This document shows, piece by piece, positions 26,050 to 34,954 of a DNA stretch of 64,000 bases (within the stretch, counting starts at the first letter, position 1; each line of letters begins with the position of its first letter). A program made the position numbers and the translations under genes. The stretch covers positions 372,001 through 436,000 of the forward strand of contig NZ_BJUB01000001.1 in NCBI RefSeq assembly GCF_007989805.1. The letters are read 5' to 3'. This DNA comes from Cellulomonas xylanilytica (GTDB lineage: Bacteria; Actinomycetota; Actinomycetes; Actinomycetales; Cellulomonadaceae). The notes under the pieces were generated by a model. That model ran no database searches. It saw only the letters and a list, made by a program, of their open reading frames with translations, and was not told the origin of the DNA.

Positions 26050-27449
26050 GCTCGTACACGCTCGGCATCGACGTCGGCACCGCGTACACGGCGGCCGCCG
26101 TCTGGCGCGACGGTCGGGCCGCCACCGTGGCGCTCGGGGACCGCACGGACACCATTCCCTCGGCCGTCCTGCTCCGTCCGGACGGTGCGCTGCTGGTGGG
26201 CGACGCGGCCGTGCGTCGCGGCGTGCTGGAGCCCGAGCGGCTCGGGCGCGGGTTCAAGCGCCGCATGGGGGACCCGACCGGGCTGCTGCTCGGTGACGAG
26301 AGCTTCGCCCCGGAGGTGCTGACCGGCACGCTGCTGCGCTGGGTGGTCGAGACGGTGACCGCGCGCGAGGGCGGCCCGGCGGCGCACGTGACGCTCACCT
26401 GCCCGGCCGCGTGGGGTGACCTGCGGAGGGACCTCCTCGTCGCAGCGGCGGGCGAGGCGACGATGACGGACGTCGGCCTGCTCGCGGAGCCGGTGGCGGC
26501 CGCGGTGCACTACGCGGCGCTGCGCCGGGTGCCGACGGGCGCCGTCGTGGCGGTGTACGACTTCGGGGGTGGCACGTTCGACGCCGCGGTCGTCGAGAAG
26601 ACGGCGGACGGGTACGAGCTGCGGGGAGAGCCCGGGGGAGACGAGCACATCGGGGGCCAGGACGTCGACCAGGTGGTGATGAACCACGTGGCGGCCACCC
26701 TGGGTCGCGCGTGGACGTCGCTGGACCCGGACGAGCCGGCCGTCCGGCACGGGCTGGCGGCGGTGCGCGAGGCGGCGGTCCTGGCCAAGGAGACGCTGTC
26801 GCAGGACGTCGAGGCGACGATCCCGGTGATCCTGCCGGGGATCACCCGCGAGGTGCGGATGACCCGGGGCGAGCTGGAGGGTGCCATCCGGATCGACGTG
26901 CTGCGGACGATCGACACGCTGGCGCGGACCATCGAGTCGGCGGGGCTGGCGCCGCAGGAACTCGACGCGATCCTCCTCACAGGCGGCTCGAGCCGGATCC
27001 CGCTGGTGTCCGAGCTCATCGCGGCGGAGCTCGGCGTCCCGGTGGTGGTCGACGCGCACCCGAAGTACGCGGTGTGCCTGGGCGCGGCGCTGACGGCGGC
27101 GAGCCGGCTGTCGTTGCCGGTCGACGCCCCGATCGTCCCGCCCGCGCCGGGTCCGGAGACGGCCCCGCCGGTGGAGGACCTCAGCCACCTGCTGGCGGCG
27201 AGCGACGACGGCGCCGCCGCGGCGGTGCAGGCCGACCCGCGTGCGCTGGGGATCACCGCGCCGGTGGACGACGTCGTCGCGCCGGCGCCCGGGACGCGGC
27301 TCGCGCTGCGCTACCTCACCTCGAAGGACACCCTCGAGGCCCGGTGGACGGGGGACAGCAGGCGGGGTCTGCGGGTGGCTCTCGTGGTCGTCGGGGTGGC
27401 GGTGGCGTTGGTCGCCGGACTGAGTGCGCTGACGCTCTTGCGCCCCTGA
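26046..27449 (+). CDS. membrane-anchored Hsp70-like ATPase lacking the substrate-binding domain
   Basis: 467 residues. The actin/Hsp70 ATPase fold is complete: phosphate-1 motif GIDVGTAYT (7-15), DFGGGTFDAAVVEK (172-185), and the adenosine motif ILLTGGSSRIPLV. The usual beta-sandwich substrate-binding domain and lid are absent. Instead an acidic/Pro linker (~365-400) leads to a C-terminal transmembrane helix (~443-463, LRVALVVVGVAVALVAGLSAL). It is therefore a tail-anchored ATPase module rather than a folding chaperone. Coupled by ATGA to the Ig-like membrane protein upstream, which probably supplies the partner or client. No J-protein or GrpE gene is nearby. Confidence 0.85.
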   Translation: MSSYTLGIDVGTAYTAAAVWRDGRAATVALGDRTDTIPSAVLLRPDGALLVGDAAVRRGVLEPERLGRGFKRRMGDPTGLLLGDESFAPEVLTGTLLRWVVETVTAREGGPAAHVTLTCPAAWGDLRRDLLVAAAGEATMTDVGLLAEPVAAAVHYAALRRVPTGAVVAVYDFGGGTFDAAVVEKTADGYELRGEPGGDEHIGGQDVDQVVMNHVAATLGRAWTSLDPDEPAVRHGLAAVREAAVLAKETLSQDVEATIPVILPGITREVRMTRGELEGAIRIDVLRTIDTLARTIESAGLAPQELDAILLTGGSSRIPLVSELIAAELGVPVVVDAHPKYAVCLGAALTAASRLSLPVDAPIVPPAPGPETAPPVEDLSHLLAASDDGAAAAVQADPRALGITAPVDDVVAPAPGTRLALRYLTSKDTLEARWTGDSRRGLRVALVVVGVAVALVAGLSALTLLRP

Positions 27450-27454
27450 GACCG

Positions 27455-27483
27455 TTGACCGGAGGACGCGCGAAACGTACCGT
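27455..27483 (+). promoter_or_regulatory. SigA-type promoter of the DUF6421 gene
   Basis: TTGACC (27455-27460), exactly 17 bp, then TACCGT (27478-27483). This is the best consensus-like promoter I found in the window. Transcription would start near 27490, leaving a ~30-nt leader that contains GGTGAG just before the ATG at 27519. Confidence 0.55.
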
Positions 27484-27518
27484 GCAGTAACGTTGCCGTC
27501 CGAATGGTGAGATCACGC

Positions 27519-29363
27519 ATGAGGCTGTTCCCGACCGTCCACGCGACAGGTGACCTGCCGCCCGCCCACCGGGCCCACCTGGAGCTCCACGGCCTCGTCC
27601 TCGTCGGCGCCGACGACGACCCCGACCTCGTCCTCGTGCTGCCGGGCACGGCACCGGCCGCCCCCGTCGTCGGGACGGGCACGGTCGTCCTGGCGACGGG
27701 GTCCGAGGCTCCTGAGGTCGCGAGCCTCCTGGCGTCCCACGGGATCACCGCGCACGCCGCCGACGCGACGCCGAGCGCCCTGGTCCCCGCCGACCTCACC
27801 GCGGACGACCTGCTCGCCTGGACGACCGACGTGGCCCTGCCCGTCCGGGCCACCCTCCACGTCGACGGCCTCGCGGTTCCGCTGCTGCGCACCGACACGG
27901 GCAGCCAGGCGCTCGGCAGCACCGTTGCCGCCGGCCTGCGCGCCGGGCGCGGTCGGCTGCTCGTCCTCGGGGTCGACGCGCTCGCCGAGCCGGAGGTGCT
28001 GCTCAACGCGGTGATCTGGGCTGCGCGCCCGGCCGCGGCCGCCACCGCCGACGAGCGTCATGCGGACCTCGTGGGCCACCCCGCGTGGACCCGCCTCAAG
28101 CGGGACGTCACGGAGCTCCAGGGTGTGCAGGTCAAGGACGGCTCCGTCCCGGACGACCAGCACCACGAGCGCGCTCGCGAGCTGGTGCACGCGATCGCCC
28201 GGTCGCTCGACGAGCTCGCACCCGCGCTGCCGCACGACGAGGACTACCTCACGGCGGTCGGCAAGGACCTGACGCGCTGGTCCGAGACCGGCTTCGGGGT
28301 CCCGGACTTCCTCGACTCCCTCGTGGCGTTCCACCCGCAGCGGCAGCGTGTCGACGGGCTGCCCCACCTGGTGCTGTTCCCGATGTACACGCAGAACGGC
28401 AGCACCGACCGGCGCGTCGAGGCCGTCCTGCTGCAGGTGCGCTGGCCCGACGTGGTGGCGCACCTGGAGGCCGAGCAGTTCAGCAACGCGCTCTTCGTGC
28501 CCGTGACGTTCCTCGACTTCACGCCCGGCTACGACACGAACTCCGCGGTCCTCTTCCCGGAGACGGTCGCCGTCCGCGAGGTGCCGACGTTCACCTGGGG
28601 GGCGATCTTCGCGGACCGCGAGGCCGCCCGGTTCCGCCGCGTCGTGCGCGCCGCGGCGGACACCACCCGGCTGGCGCTGCCCCCCGACGCCGCGCGGCTG
28701 CTGGACGACCAGCGGCTCGCCGAGGAGACCTTCGTGCTGTGGGACCTGGTCCACGACCGGACCCACATGCGGGGCGACCTGCCGTTCGACCCGTTCATGA
28801 TCAAGCAGCGGATGCCGTTCTTCCTCTACTCGCTGGAGGAGCTGCGCTGCGACCTCACCGCGTTCCGGGCGGCGGTGCGCCTGGAGGGCGAGGGTGTCCC
28901 GCACGCGCGGTACGTGCAGTACGCGATCCTGTTCGACCGCCTGTTCCGGTTCCCGGTGACCGGCACGCGCGTGCGCAACTACGACGGTCTCGGTGGTCAG
29001 CTGCTGTTCGCCTGGCTGCACCAGCACCACGTCCTGCACTGGACGGACTCCCGGCTGACGATCGACTGGCCGCAGGTGCCCGACGCGGTGATCGGGCTCG
29101 CGGAGCAGATCGAGCAGCTCTACTGGCGGTCGATCGACCGCCCGAAGACCGCGCACTGGCTGGCGGCGTACGCCCTGGTGTCCGGCACCGTGACGCCGCA
29201 CCCCGCGTCGGTGTGGGCCCGGGGGGACCTGCCGCTGGACGGGCCGCCCAAAGGCTTCACGGACGCGGTGCTGGACGACGAGTTCCCGCTGTCGATGTTC
29301 TACGAGGCGCTGTCCCGCAAGATCGGCGACGTCGTGGCGTCGACGAGCGGGATCACCGCCTGA
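27519..29363 (+). CDS. DUF6421 family protein
   Basis: 614 residues, soluble, with no signal peptide or membrane segment. The sequence (WSETGFGVPDFLDSLVAFHPQ, HLVLFPMYTQNGSTDRRVEAVLL, DLVHDRTHMRGDLPFDPFMIKQRMPFF, FAWLHQHHVLHWTD) matches the large actinobacterial DUF6421 family, whose function is unknown. A conserved HD-rich stretch (LVHDRTHMRGD) might bind metal. The ATG at 27519 is preferred over the ATG at 27504 because GGTGAG lies 7 nt upstream of it. The 3' end overlaps the convergent membrane gene by 64 nt. Confidence 0.78.
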   Translation: MRLFPTVHATGDLPPAHRAHLELHGLVLVGADDDPDLVLVLPGTAPAAPVVGTGTVVLATGSEAPEVASLLASHGITAHAADATPSALVPADLTADDLLAWTTDVALPVRATLHVDGLAVPLLRTDTGSQALGSTVAAGLRAGRGRLLVLGVDALAEPEVLLNAVIWAARPAAAATADERHADLVGHPAWTRLKRDVTELQGVQVKDGSVPDDQHHERARELVHAIARSLDELAPALPHDEDYLTAVGKDLTRWSETGFGVPDFLDSLVAFHPQRQRVDGLPHLVLFPMYTQNGSTDRRVEAVLLQVRWPDVVAHLEAEQFSNALFVPVTFLDFTPGYDTNSAVLFPETVAVREVPTFTWGAIFADREAARFRRVVRAAADTTRLALPPDAARLLDDQRLAEETFVLWDLVHDRTHMRGDLPFDPFMIKQRMPFFLYSLEELRCDLTAFRAAVRLEGEGVPHARYVQYAILFDRLFRFPVTGTRVRNYDGLGGQLLFAWLHQHHVLHWTDSRLTIDWPQVPDAVIGLAEQIEQLYWRSIDRPKTAHWLAAYALVSGTVTPHPASVWARGDLPLDGPPKGFTDAVLDDEFPLSMFYEALSRKIGDVVASTSGITA

Positions 29364-31933
29364 GCGCGGTAGCTCCCCGACAGGGTGGGGTCGGGCGGCA
29401 CGGTGTCCCGTCCGCCGCCGCCGACGTCCGAGCCCGGTCGGGGGCCTCCCGTGGCCAGCGTCAGGCTGCACATCTCGTCGACCTCGCGCCAGAACGCCTC
29501 GTCGTACCAGTAGCCCGTGTGGCTCATGACGCGCGGCAGCGGCTGGTCGACGACGTAGCGGTGCGTCGGCGGGTCGACGAGCTCGACGTCCACGCCGTCG
29601 GAGATCGTCGAGCTGCCTGAGCGGACGTCGCCCCCGATGTAGTCGGTCGCGTAGTAGACGTTGCGCCAGAGCACCGGTCCGATGCCCGCGCGGTCGTCGG
29701 TGAGGCCGGCGAGCAACCCGTCGCTGAACAGGGCGGGGAACGCCCACCGGTAGAGCTTGCCCAGGGGCGAGCCGAAGGTGACCACGCCGATCGCCGGCTC
29801 CTGCCCGGCCCGGCCCGACGTCCGGCCCACCGCGGCGGCGGCGATGACGCTGCCCTGCGAGTGCGCGCTCACCACGACGCGGCCTCCGTTGTCGTGCAGC
29901 CGCCAGATCCGACGGGTCAGCTCCGGCACGGCCCGCTCGGCGTACGCCGGGGGCGCGAAGGGGTGGAACGCCCGCGGGAAGAACGTCCCGACGTCGAAGA
30001 GCGAGCCGAGGACCCGGCGCCAGCGCTCGTTGCGCCACGCGAGGGTGAGCACCAGGACGTACAGCGGCGGGAACGCCACCGCGACCTTGGTGCCGATGCC
30101 GACGAAGAACATCGGCGGCTCCCGGTGCTGGAGCAGCACCTGGTTGAGGAAGAGCACGAGCCCGACCACGGCGCACACCGTGAGCGCAATGAACAGGATG
30201 GCGACGGCACGCGAGTGGTCGCCGACGAAGCGCATCGTCGCGACCTTGTGCACCCACGGCGTCGGCCGGCCCTGCCGCTGCCGGCCGCGGACGCCGAACA
30301 GCGGGGGGTCGAACGCCGACCGCCACCACGCGGCCTCGGTGCCCGCGGCGGCGTCCACCTCGATCTCCGGGATACCGGCCCGGGCGTAGCGGTCGCGCAG
30401 GTCCGCCTCGACCGCCGGCGCGTTCGCCCTGGTCCGGACGCGGAGCACGACGAGGAAGGCGGCGCCGAACAGGACCACGAGCACGATGAGCCCCAGCGAC
30501 AGGATCGACGCGAGCGACCCGATGGCCATCGGGACGTAGACGGCGTCAGCCACGACCCTCGTGCCCGGGCCCGGTGCGAACGCCCACTCGATCGTGCCGA
30601 CGAGGTCCGCGACGTAGACGATCGCCGACAGCAGCACCGTGTTCGCCACCACCATCGCGATGGTGTTCATGACGAAGGGCCCCGCCCACGGGAAGGTGCT
30701 GAGGCGAGGCACCGGCCGGCCGGCCCGGCGCAGCTTCCGTGACTGCCACAGGCGGTAGGACCAGGCGAGCGACTGCTGCACGGCCAGGGGGACCAGCAGG
30801 ACCAGGCTCACGCCCCAGACCACGTTGAGCGACGGGCGTGCACCCGGCAGCATCCCGACCGGACCCGGGTCGGCCGGCAGGCTGACCGCGGCGATGCCCG
30901 CCAGGACGAGGGCGGCCGTGGTGAGGGTCAGTGCGATCCAGCCGAGGTCGGGCTGCGCGTCGTCGAACGCCAGCATCCCCAGGAGCACCAGCAGCGCGGC
31001 GGCGGCGGCGACGGTGGCGACCTGCCCGTACGAGCCGGCGGCCGTGCCGACCCCGAGGTCCGCCGTCGACCAGCCCAGCATCAGGGCGACGACGCCGAGG
31101 CAGGCCGTGAGATGGATCCGGGAGAGGAACCGGTGCCACTCGAGGCCAGCCCAGAAGTCGGCGGCGCGCAGCCCTCCGTCGAGCGCCGCGGCGCACCGCA
31201 CCGACGGAGCGGGCAGCGCGGTGCTCGTGACGTCGGGTGCACCGGGTTCCGCACTGATCGGCGTGGGCGGCACCACGCTCTCGTACGACGACCGGGAGTG
31301 CCGCGCGAGGACCGCGAACACCGCTGCCACCAGGACCGCGGCGAGGGCGCCGAGGACGATGCGGTTGCCGGGGCGGTCGACCGCCGTCCACGTCTCGACG
31401 GTCTGGGCCCACCAGGACGTGATGCCGCCCTGCACCCCGTCGGTCGCGGCGGCCGGGTCGGGGCCGGGAAGCGGCTCGGTCCGGCCCCACTGGTAGGCGA
31501 GGACGTCGAGGGCGAGGTAGGTGACCATCGCGGCGGTGCTCAGCGTCAGGGCCAGCGCGGTCAGCCGCGCGAACCACCGGAACACCCACAGCGTGGCCGG
31601 TCGCTCGACCTCCTCCTCGCCGGACGTCACCCAGCGGCGGGCCATCCACCCGGCCATGTTGGCGAGCATCGACGGCAGCAGGAGCGCCCAGAGCGCCCGC
31701 ATCCGGCTGCGCGAGGTCAGCCCGCCCCAGGAGTACGCCTCGCGGTGACGGTCCCCGGCGTCGGTGGTGCGATAGAAGCCCGCGACGCGGTCGCCAGCGA
31801 TGCGGGTGGGCGTCTGGTCGCCGAGCAGCGACTCGGGGCTGGTCCCGCCCACGCCGTGCACGCGGATCTCGGTGAGCCCGCCCAGCTCGACGGCTGCGGG
31901 CACGAGCCCGCCGGATCCCGAACCTGTGGACAT
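29300..31933 (-). CDS. large polytopic membrane protein with alpha/beta-hydrolase-like domain
   Basis: 877 residues. The start ATG has GGAGG upstream. The N-terminus has a lipase-like ELGGLTEIRVHGVGGTSPESLL strand-loop. About nine to ten hydrophobic segments follow between ~80 and ~640. The C-terminal ~200 residues return to a hydrolase-like pattern with a nucleophile-elbow candidate SAHSQGS (Ser692) and GVVTFGSPLGKLYRWAFP. Thus a hydrolase fold seems split by a membrane domain, as in a family of uncharacterised actinobacterial membrane proteins. The acid and His of the triad cannot be assigned with certainty. A lipid or ester substrate is a guess. Its 3' end overlaps DUF6421 on the other strand. 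Confidence 0.7.
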   Translation of the reverse strand: MSTGSGSGGLVPAAVELGGLTEIRVHGVGGTSPESLLGDQTPTRIAGDRVAGFYRTTDAGDRHREAYSWGGLTSRSRMRALWALLLPSMLANMAGWMARRWVTSGEEEVERPATLWVFRWFARLTALALTLSTAAMVTYLALDVLAYQWGRTEPLPGPDPAAATDGVQGGITSWWAQTVETWTAVDRPGNRIVLGALAAVLVAAVFAVLARHSRSSYESVVPPTPISAEPGAPDVTSTALPAPSVRCAAALDGGLRAADFWAGLEWHRFLSRIHLTACLGVVALMLGWSTADLGVGTAAGSYGQVATVAAAAALLVLLGMLAFDDAQPDLGWIALTLTTAALVLAGIAAVSLPADPGPVGMLPGARPSLNVVWGVSLVLLVPLAVQQSLAWSYRLWQSRKLRRAGRPVPRLSTFPWAGPFVMNTIAMVVANTVLLSAIVYVADLVGTIEWAFAPGPGTRVVADAVYVPMAIGSLASILSLGLIVLVVLFGAAFLVVLRVRTRANAPAVEADLRDRYARAGIPEIEVDAAAGTEAAWWRSAFDPPLFGVRGRQRQGRPTPWVHKVATMRFVGDHSRAVAILFIALTVCAVVGLVLFLNQVLLQHREPPMFFVGIGTKVAVAFPPLYVLVLTLAWRNERWRRVLGSLFDVGTFFPRAFHPFAPPAYAERAVPELTRRIWRLHDNGGRVVVSAHSQGSVIAAAAVGRTSGRAGQEPAIGVVTFGSPLGKLYRWAFPALFSDGLLAGLTDDRAGIGPVLWRNVYYATDYIGGDVRSGSSTISDGVDVELVDPPTHRYVVDQPLPRVMSHTGYWYDEAFWREVDEMCSLTLATGGPRPGSDVGGGGRDTVPPDPTLSGSYRAQAVIPLVDATTSPILRDSAS

Positions 31934-32006
31934 CGGTGCCTCCGGGTGCCTCGATCACGCGCTTGCTGGGGAAGGGGGTGTCGCAGGGTGCGCAGATACG
32001 CGCCGG

Positions 32007-33371
32007 TCAGCCTGGTGGTGACGTCGAGGCCCACCGCGCCTCGTCCGTCCCCCACACGCTCGGCGGGTGGTCCCACTGCGTGCCGAGCCCGGCGACCCCG
32101 AGCGGCGAGCGTGCGTACCGGAGCCGGCCGTACGGCGAGTCCGTCTCGACGAGCCAGCGGTCGGGGTCCTCGGACCCTGCGGGCGTGGGGACGTCGCTGG
32201 TCGCCGCGCTCAGCAGCCACGCCGCCGTCCCGGTCAGGGAGGCGCGCACGTGACGACCCGCGCCGGTAGCTGCCCGGTCCGTCAGCCCGCGGAGCACGGC
32301 GGCGGCGACGAGGTAACCGGTCCCGTGGTCGAGTGCCTGCGCGGGCAGCGCACCCGGGCGCCCGTCGGCAGCGCGAAGGAGGTCGGCGATCCCGCACCGC
32401 GCCTGCACGAGGCTGTCGAACCCCCGCCGGCCGGCCCAGGTGCCCTCCCAGGCCCAGGCGTCGAGCTCGACGACGACGAGGTCCGGCCGGCGCTCGTGCA
32501 GAGCGGCGACGCCGAGACCGTGGCGGTCGAGGGCGCCGGGTCGGTAGCCCATGACCACGACGTCGGCGCCGTCCAGCAGCTCGTCGAACGTCGACCGGTC
32601 CGCGGGGTCGTCGAGCGCGAGCCGGGTGGACCGCTTGCCGAAGCCGGTGTCGAGGTGGGTACCGACCTCCTCCGGGAGCCAGGGCGGGTCGACCCGGAGC
32701 ACGTCGGCCCCGAGCAGCGCGAGGCTCCGGGTGGCCACGGGTCCGGCGAGCACCCGCGTCAGGTCGAGCACCCGGATCCCGTCGGCGGGCCGGCTGGGGC
32801 GACGTGCCGGCAGGGACCTCCCGGTCCCCGTGGGCCGGCTGGTGACCAGGGGCTCGTCGGACGGTGCCGGGGGTGCGACGGCGACCGCGAGGCCGTCCGC
32901 GGCGTAGGCGCGCTCCTGCACCTCGACCGCCGGGAGCTCGGCGACGACCGCGGACAGCCGGTCCACGAGGGACGTCTCGTCGCCCGTGTCGGGGATGCCG
33001 AGCGCGGCCAGAAGCCGGTCGCGGTGGTGCGGGTAGTTGGCGTGCGTGCGGACCCACCCGTCCTGCGCCCGCCAGAAGCCCGACAGCGGCGCGAACAGCG
33101 GGATCGGTCGTCCGTCGACCCGCAGGTGACGCTCGCTGGTGAACGCGACCGCCACGGCGCCCTCGTCGACCCGGACCTCCGGCAGCGGGCGTCCGGTCCG
33201 TGCCGCCAGCAGCTCGGCCGCGGCCAGCGAGCAGACGCCCACGGTCGCGCGCGCGAGCTCGCGCACCGGCAGCGGTGACGCCAGACCGGGAGCGCCGACG
33301 AACGTGACGTGACCTGCGAGGTCGGCCGCCCCGCCGAGCGCCTTCCACGCGTGCGTCGTGGCGGCATCCAT
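32007..33371 (-). CDS. CaiB/BaiF-type CoA transferase family protein
   Basis: 454 residues. The C-terminal half has class III CoA-transferase sequence: RVLDLTRVLAGPVATRSLALLGADVLRVDPP, NTGFGKRSTRL-like DTGFGKRSTRLALD, and VVMGYRPGALDRHGLG. The N-terminal half resembles a second, degenerate copy, so the polypeptide may be a fused or intrachain form. The catalytic Asp of the family would lie near the DAWAWEGTWAGRRGFDSLVQA segment; I do not see it unambiguously. Starts 1 nt after the stop of the K+ channel gene, in a two-gene minus-strand unit. The acyl-CoA substrate is unknown. Confidence 0.82.
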   Translation of the reverse strand: MDAATTHAWKALGGAADLAGHVTFVGAPGLASPLPVRELARATVGVCSLAAAELLAARTGRPLPEVRVDEGAVAVAFTSERHLRVDGRPIPLFAPLSGFWRAQDGWVRTHANYPHHRDRLLAALGIPDTGDETSLVDRLSAVVAELPAVEVQERAYAADGLAVAVAPPAPSDEPLVTSRPTGTGRSLPARRPSRPADGIRVLDLTRVLAGPVATRSLALLGADVLRVDPPWLPEEVGTHLDTGFGKRSTRLALDDPADRSTFDELLDGADVVVMGYRPGALDRHGLGVAALHERRPDLVVVELDAWAWEGTWAGRRGFDSLVQARCGIADLLRAADGRPGALPAQALDHGTGYLVAAAVLRGLTDRAATGAGRHVRASLTGTAAWLLSAATSDVPTPAGSEDPDRWLVETDSPYGRLRYARSPLGVAGLGTQWDHPPSVWGTDEARWASTSPPG

Positions 33372-33372
33372 G

Positions 33373-34095
33373 TCAACCGTCCGTGCGCTCGGGCCGAGTC
33401 TCCTCCGACCGGACGTGGAACGCGGCCACGAGCCGGGCGACGAGGACAGCGAGGAACACCTGACCGACGAGCGCCTCGAACGTGGCGATGCTGCGCCCGG
33501 GGAACATGGCCGCGGTGTAGTCGCCGTACCCGAGCGTGGTCAGGGTCGTGTAGGAGAAGTACTGGAACGAGCGCGAGTTCGCCGCCTCGCCCGACGCGAA
33601 GAACGGGCCGGGCGTGACGGCGTCCAGCACACCGAACAGGCTGGCGAAGAACATCCCGATGATCAGGTACGCGCTCAGGGCACCGGCCAGCGACTGCACG
33701 GTGACGGCGCTCCGCCGCAGGATCCGGTCGAGGATCACGACGAGGGCGGTCATGAGGATCACGCAGACGACCGCGTCCAGGACGCCGTCCGCGGCGGCGC
33801 GGGGGAGCGCCACCAGCGCGACGACGCTGACCACGGCCGAGACGACGAGCACGATGCGGACGAAGCGCTTCTGGTGCGGCATCGGCCTCGACGTGCGGAC
33901 CGCCAGCCCGAGGGTGAACAGGTAGAGCACGAAGACGACGACCTCGACCCACAGGTCCGAGCTCAGCGCGAACGCGACGTAGGCCGTGACCAGCAGCGAC
34001 AGGACGATCCCGAAGTCGTCGGTGCCCGTCCGGCGAGCGAGGAACGAGCGGCGCCGGGGTGGGACCGCCGTGCCTGGCTCGTCCGGTTCTGTCAC
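33373..34095 (-). CDS. potassium channel family protein
   Basis: 240 residues. Hydrophobic segments lie at ~29-47, ~50-66, ~80-97 and ~107-123. A two-helix pore domain (~137-230) follows, with selectivity filter TTLGYGD at 186-192. No cytoplasmic RCK/TrkA-N domain follows. GTG start. Upstream on the minus strand TAGCCT (plus-strand 34103-34108) ends 7 nt before the GTG with no ribosome site, suggesting a leaderless transcript. Cotranscribed with the CoA transferase by spacing, with no obvious functional link. Confidence 0.88.
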   Translation of the reverse strand: MTEPDEPGTAVPPRRRSFLARRTGTDDFGIVLSLLVTAYVAFALSSDLWVEVVVFVLYLFTLGLAVRTSRPMPHQKRFVRIVLVVSAVVSVVALVALPRAAADGVLDAVVCVILMTALVVILDRILRRSAVTVQSLAGALSAYLIIGMFFASLFGVLDAVTPGPFFASGEAANSRSFQYFSYTTLTTLGYGDYTAAMFPGRSIATFEALVGQVFLAVLVARLVAAFHVRSEETRPERTDG

Positions 34096-34120
34096 GTTCC
34101 GGAGGCTAGCAGCGCAGCTC

Positions 34121-34930
34121 TCAGCCGATCGTCACCAGGTCCCGCACGTCGTCGTCCGGCAGGACGTCCGCGACGGCGGTGACCTCGAGCTCGTCGAGGC
34201 CGGCGTACCCGTGGTGCACGTTGAGGAACGCGGTGTCCGACGCGTCGCGGCCCGTCGCGATCCGCACCAGGCTCGTGCGCGGCGCCAGGGTGGTCGCGTC
34301 CACCACGTACCACTGACCGTCCAGGTTGGCCTCGGCCACGGCGTGGAAGTCCATCGGGGACAGCCCCGGCGCGTAGACGGAGACCAGCCGGGCGGGCACG
34401 TCCAGGGCGCGCAGCAACGCGATGACCAGGTGTGCGTAGTCGCGGCACACGCCCTTGCGGCCCAGCAGCGTCTGCACGGCCCCGTCCGTGGGCAGGCTCG
34501 ATCCCGGCACGTACGACAGCCGGGACCCCACCCAGGAGCTCACCGCGGAGAGCAGGTCGTACCCGCCCAGGCCGGCGAACTCGGCGTACGCGGTCGGCCC
34601 GAGCGTGTCGGACTCGCAGTAGCGGCTCGGCCGCAGGTAGCGCAGCAGGTCCGCCTCGTCGGAGGCGACCGGGGTCGCGCGGCCGTCGACCGACGCCGAG
34701 TAGTCGAGGACCAGCCGGCCGACCTCCGCCTGCACCACGTGCAGGCGGGTGCCGTGGTGGTCCGGGACCTCGCGCACCGGGACCGGGGAGCCGTCCAGGG
34801 TGACGCGCAGCGACTCCTGGGCCGAGAACTGCGTGGACACGGCGAGCTCGAAGGCGAGGGTGGCCGGTGAGGTGACGTCGAGGGACAGGTGGGCGGTCAG
34901 GTCGCGATGCACGCGCTCATCGTGGTGCAC
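34121..34930 (-). CDS. transglutaminase-like cysteine protease/ligase, catalytic triad intact
   Basis: 269 residues. An N-terminal beta region (Bact_transglu_N-like, ~1-110) precedes a transglutaminase-like core with the full triad: GVCRDYAHL (C162), MDFHAVAEA (H196) and YVVDAT (D211). Such soluble proteins, often annotated only as transglutaminase family, have proteolytic or amide-transfer activity on unknown substrates. The start is taken as GTG at 34928-34930; a GTG at 34912 is an alternative. It contrasts with the membrane transglutaminase at 19984-22329, which lacks its Cys. A single gene between the K+ channel and the SDR. Confidence 0.83.
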   Translation of the reverse strand: MHHDERVHRDLTAHLSLDVTSPATLAFELAVSTQFSAQESLRVTLDGSPVPVREVPDHHGTRLHVVQAEVGRLVLDYSASVDGRATPVASDEADLLRYLRPSRYCESDTLGPTAYAEFAGLGGYDLLSAVSSWVGSRLSYVPGSSLPTDGAVQTLLGRKGVCRDYAHLVIALLRALDVPARLVSVYAPGLSPMDFHAVAEANLDGQWYVVDATTLAPRTSLVRIATGRDASDTAFLNVHHGYAGLDELEVTAVADVLPDDDVRDLVTIG

Positions 34931-34954
34931 GAGCGCTCTGCTCGCCTCCGGGCG

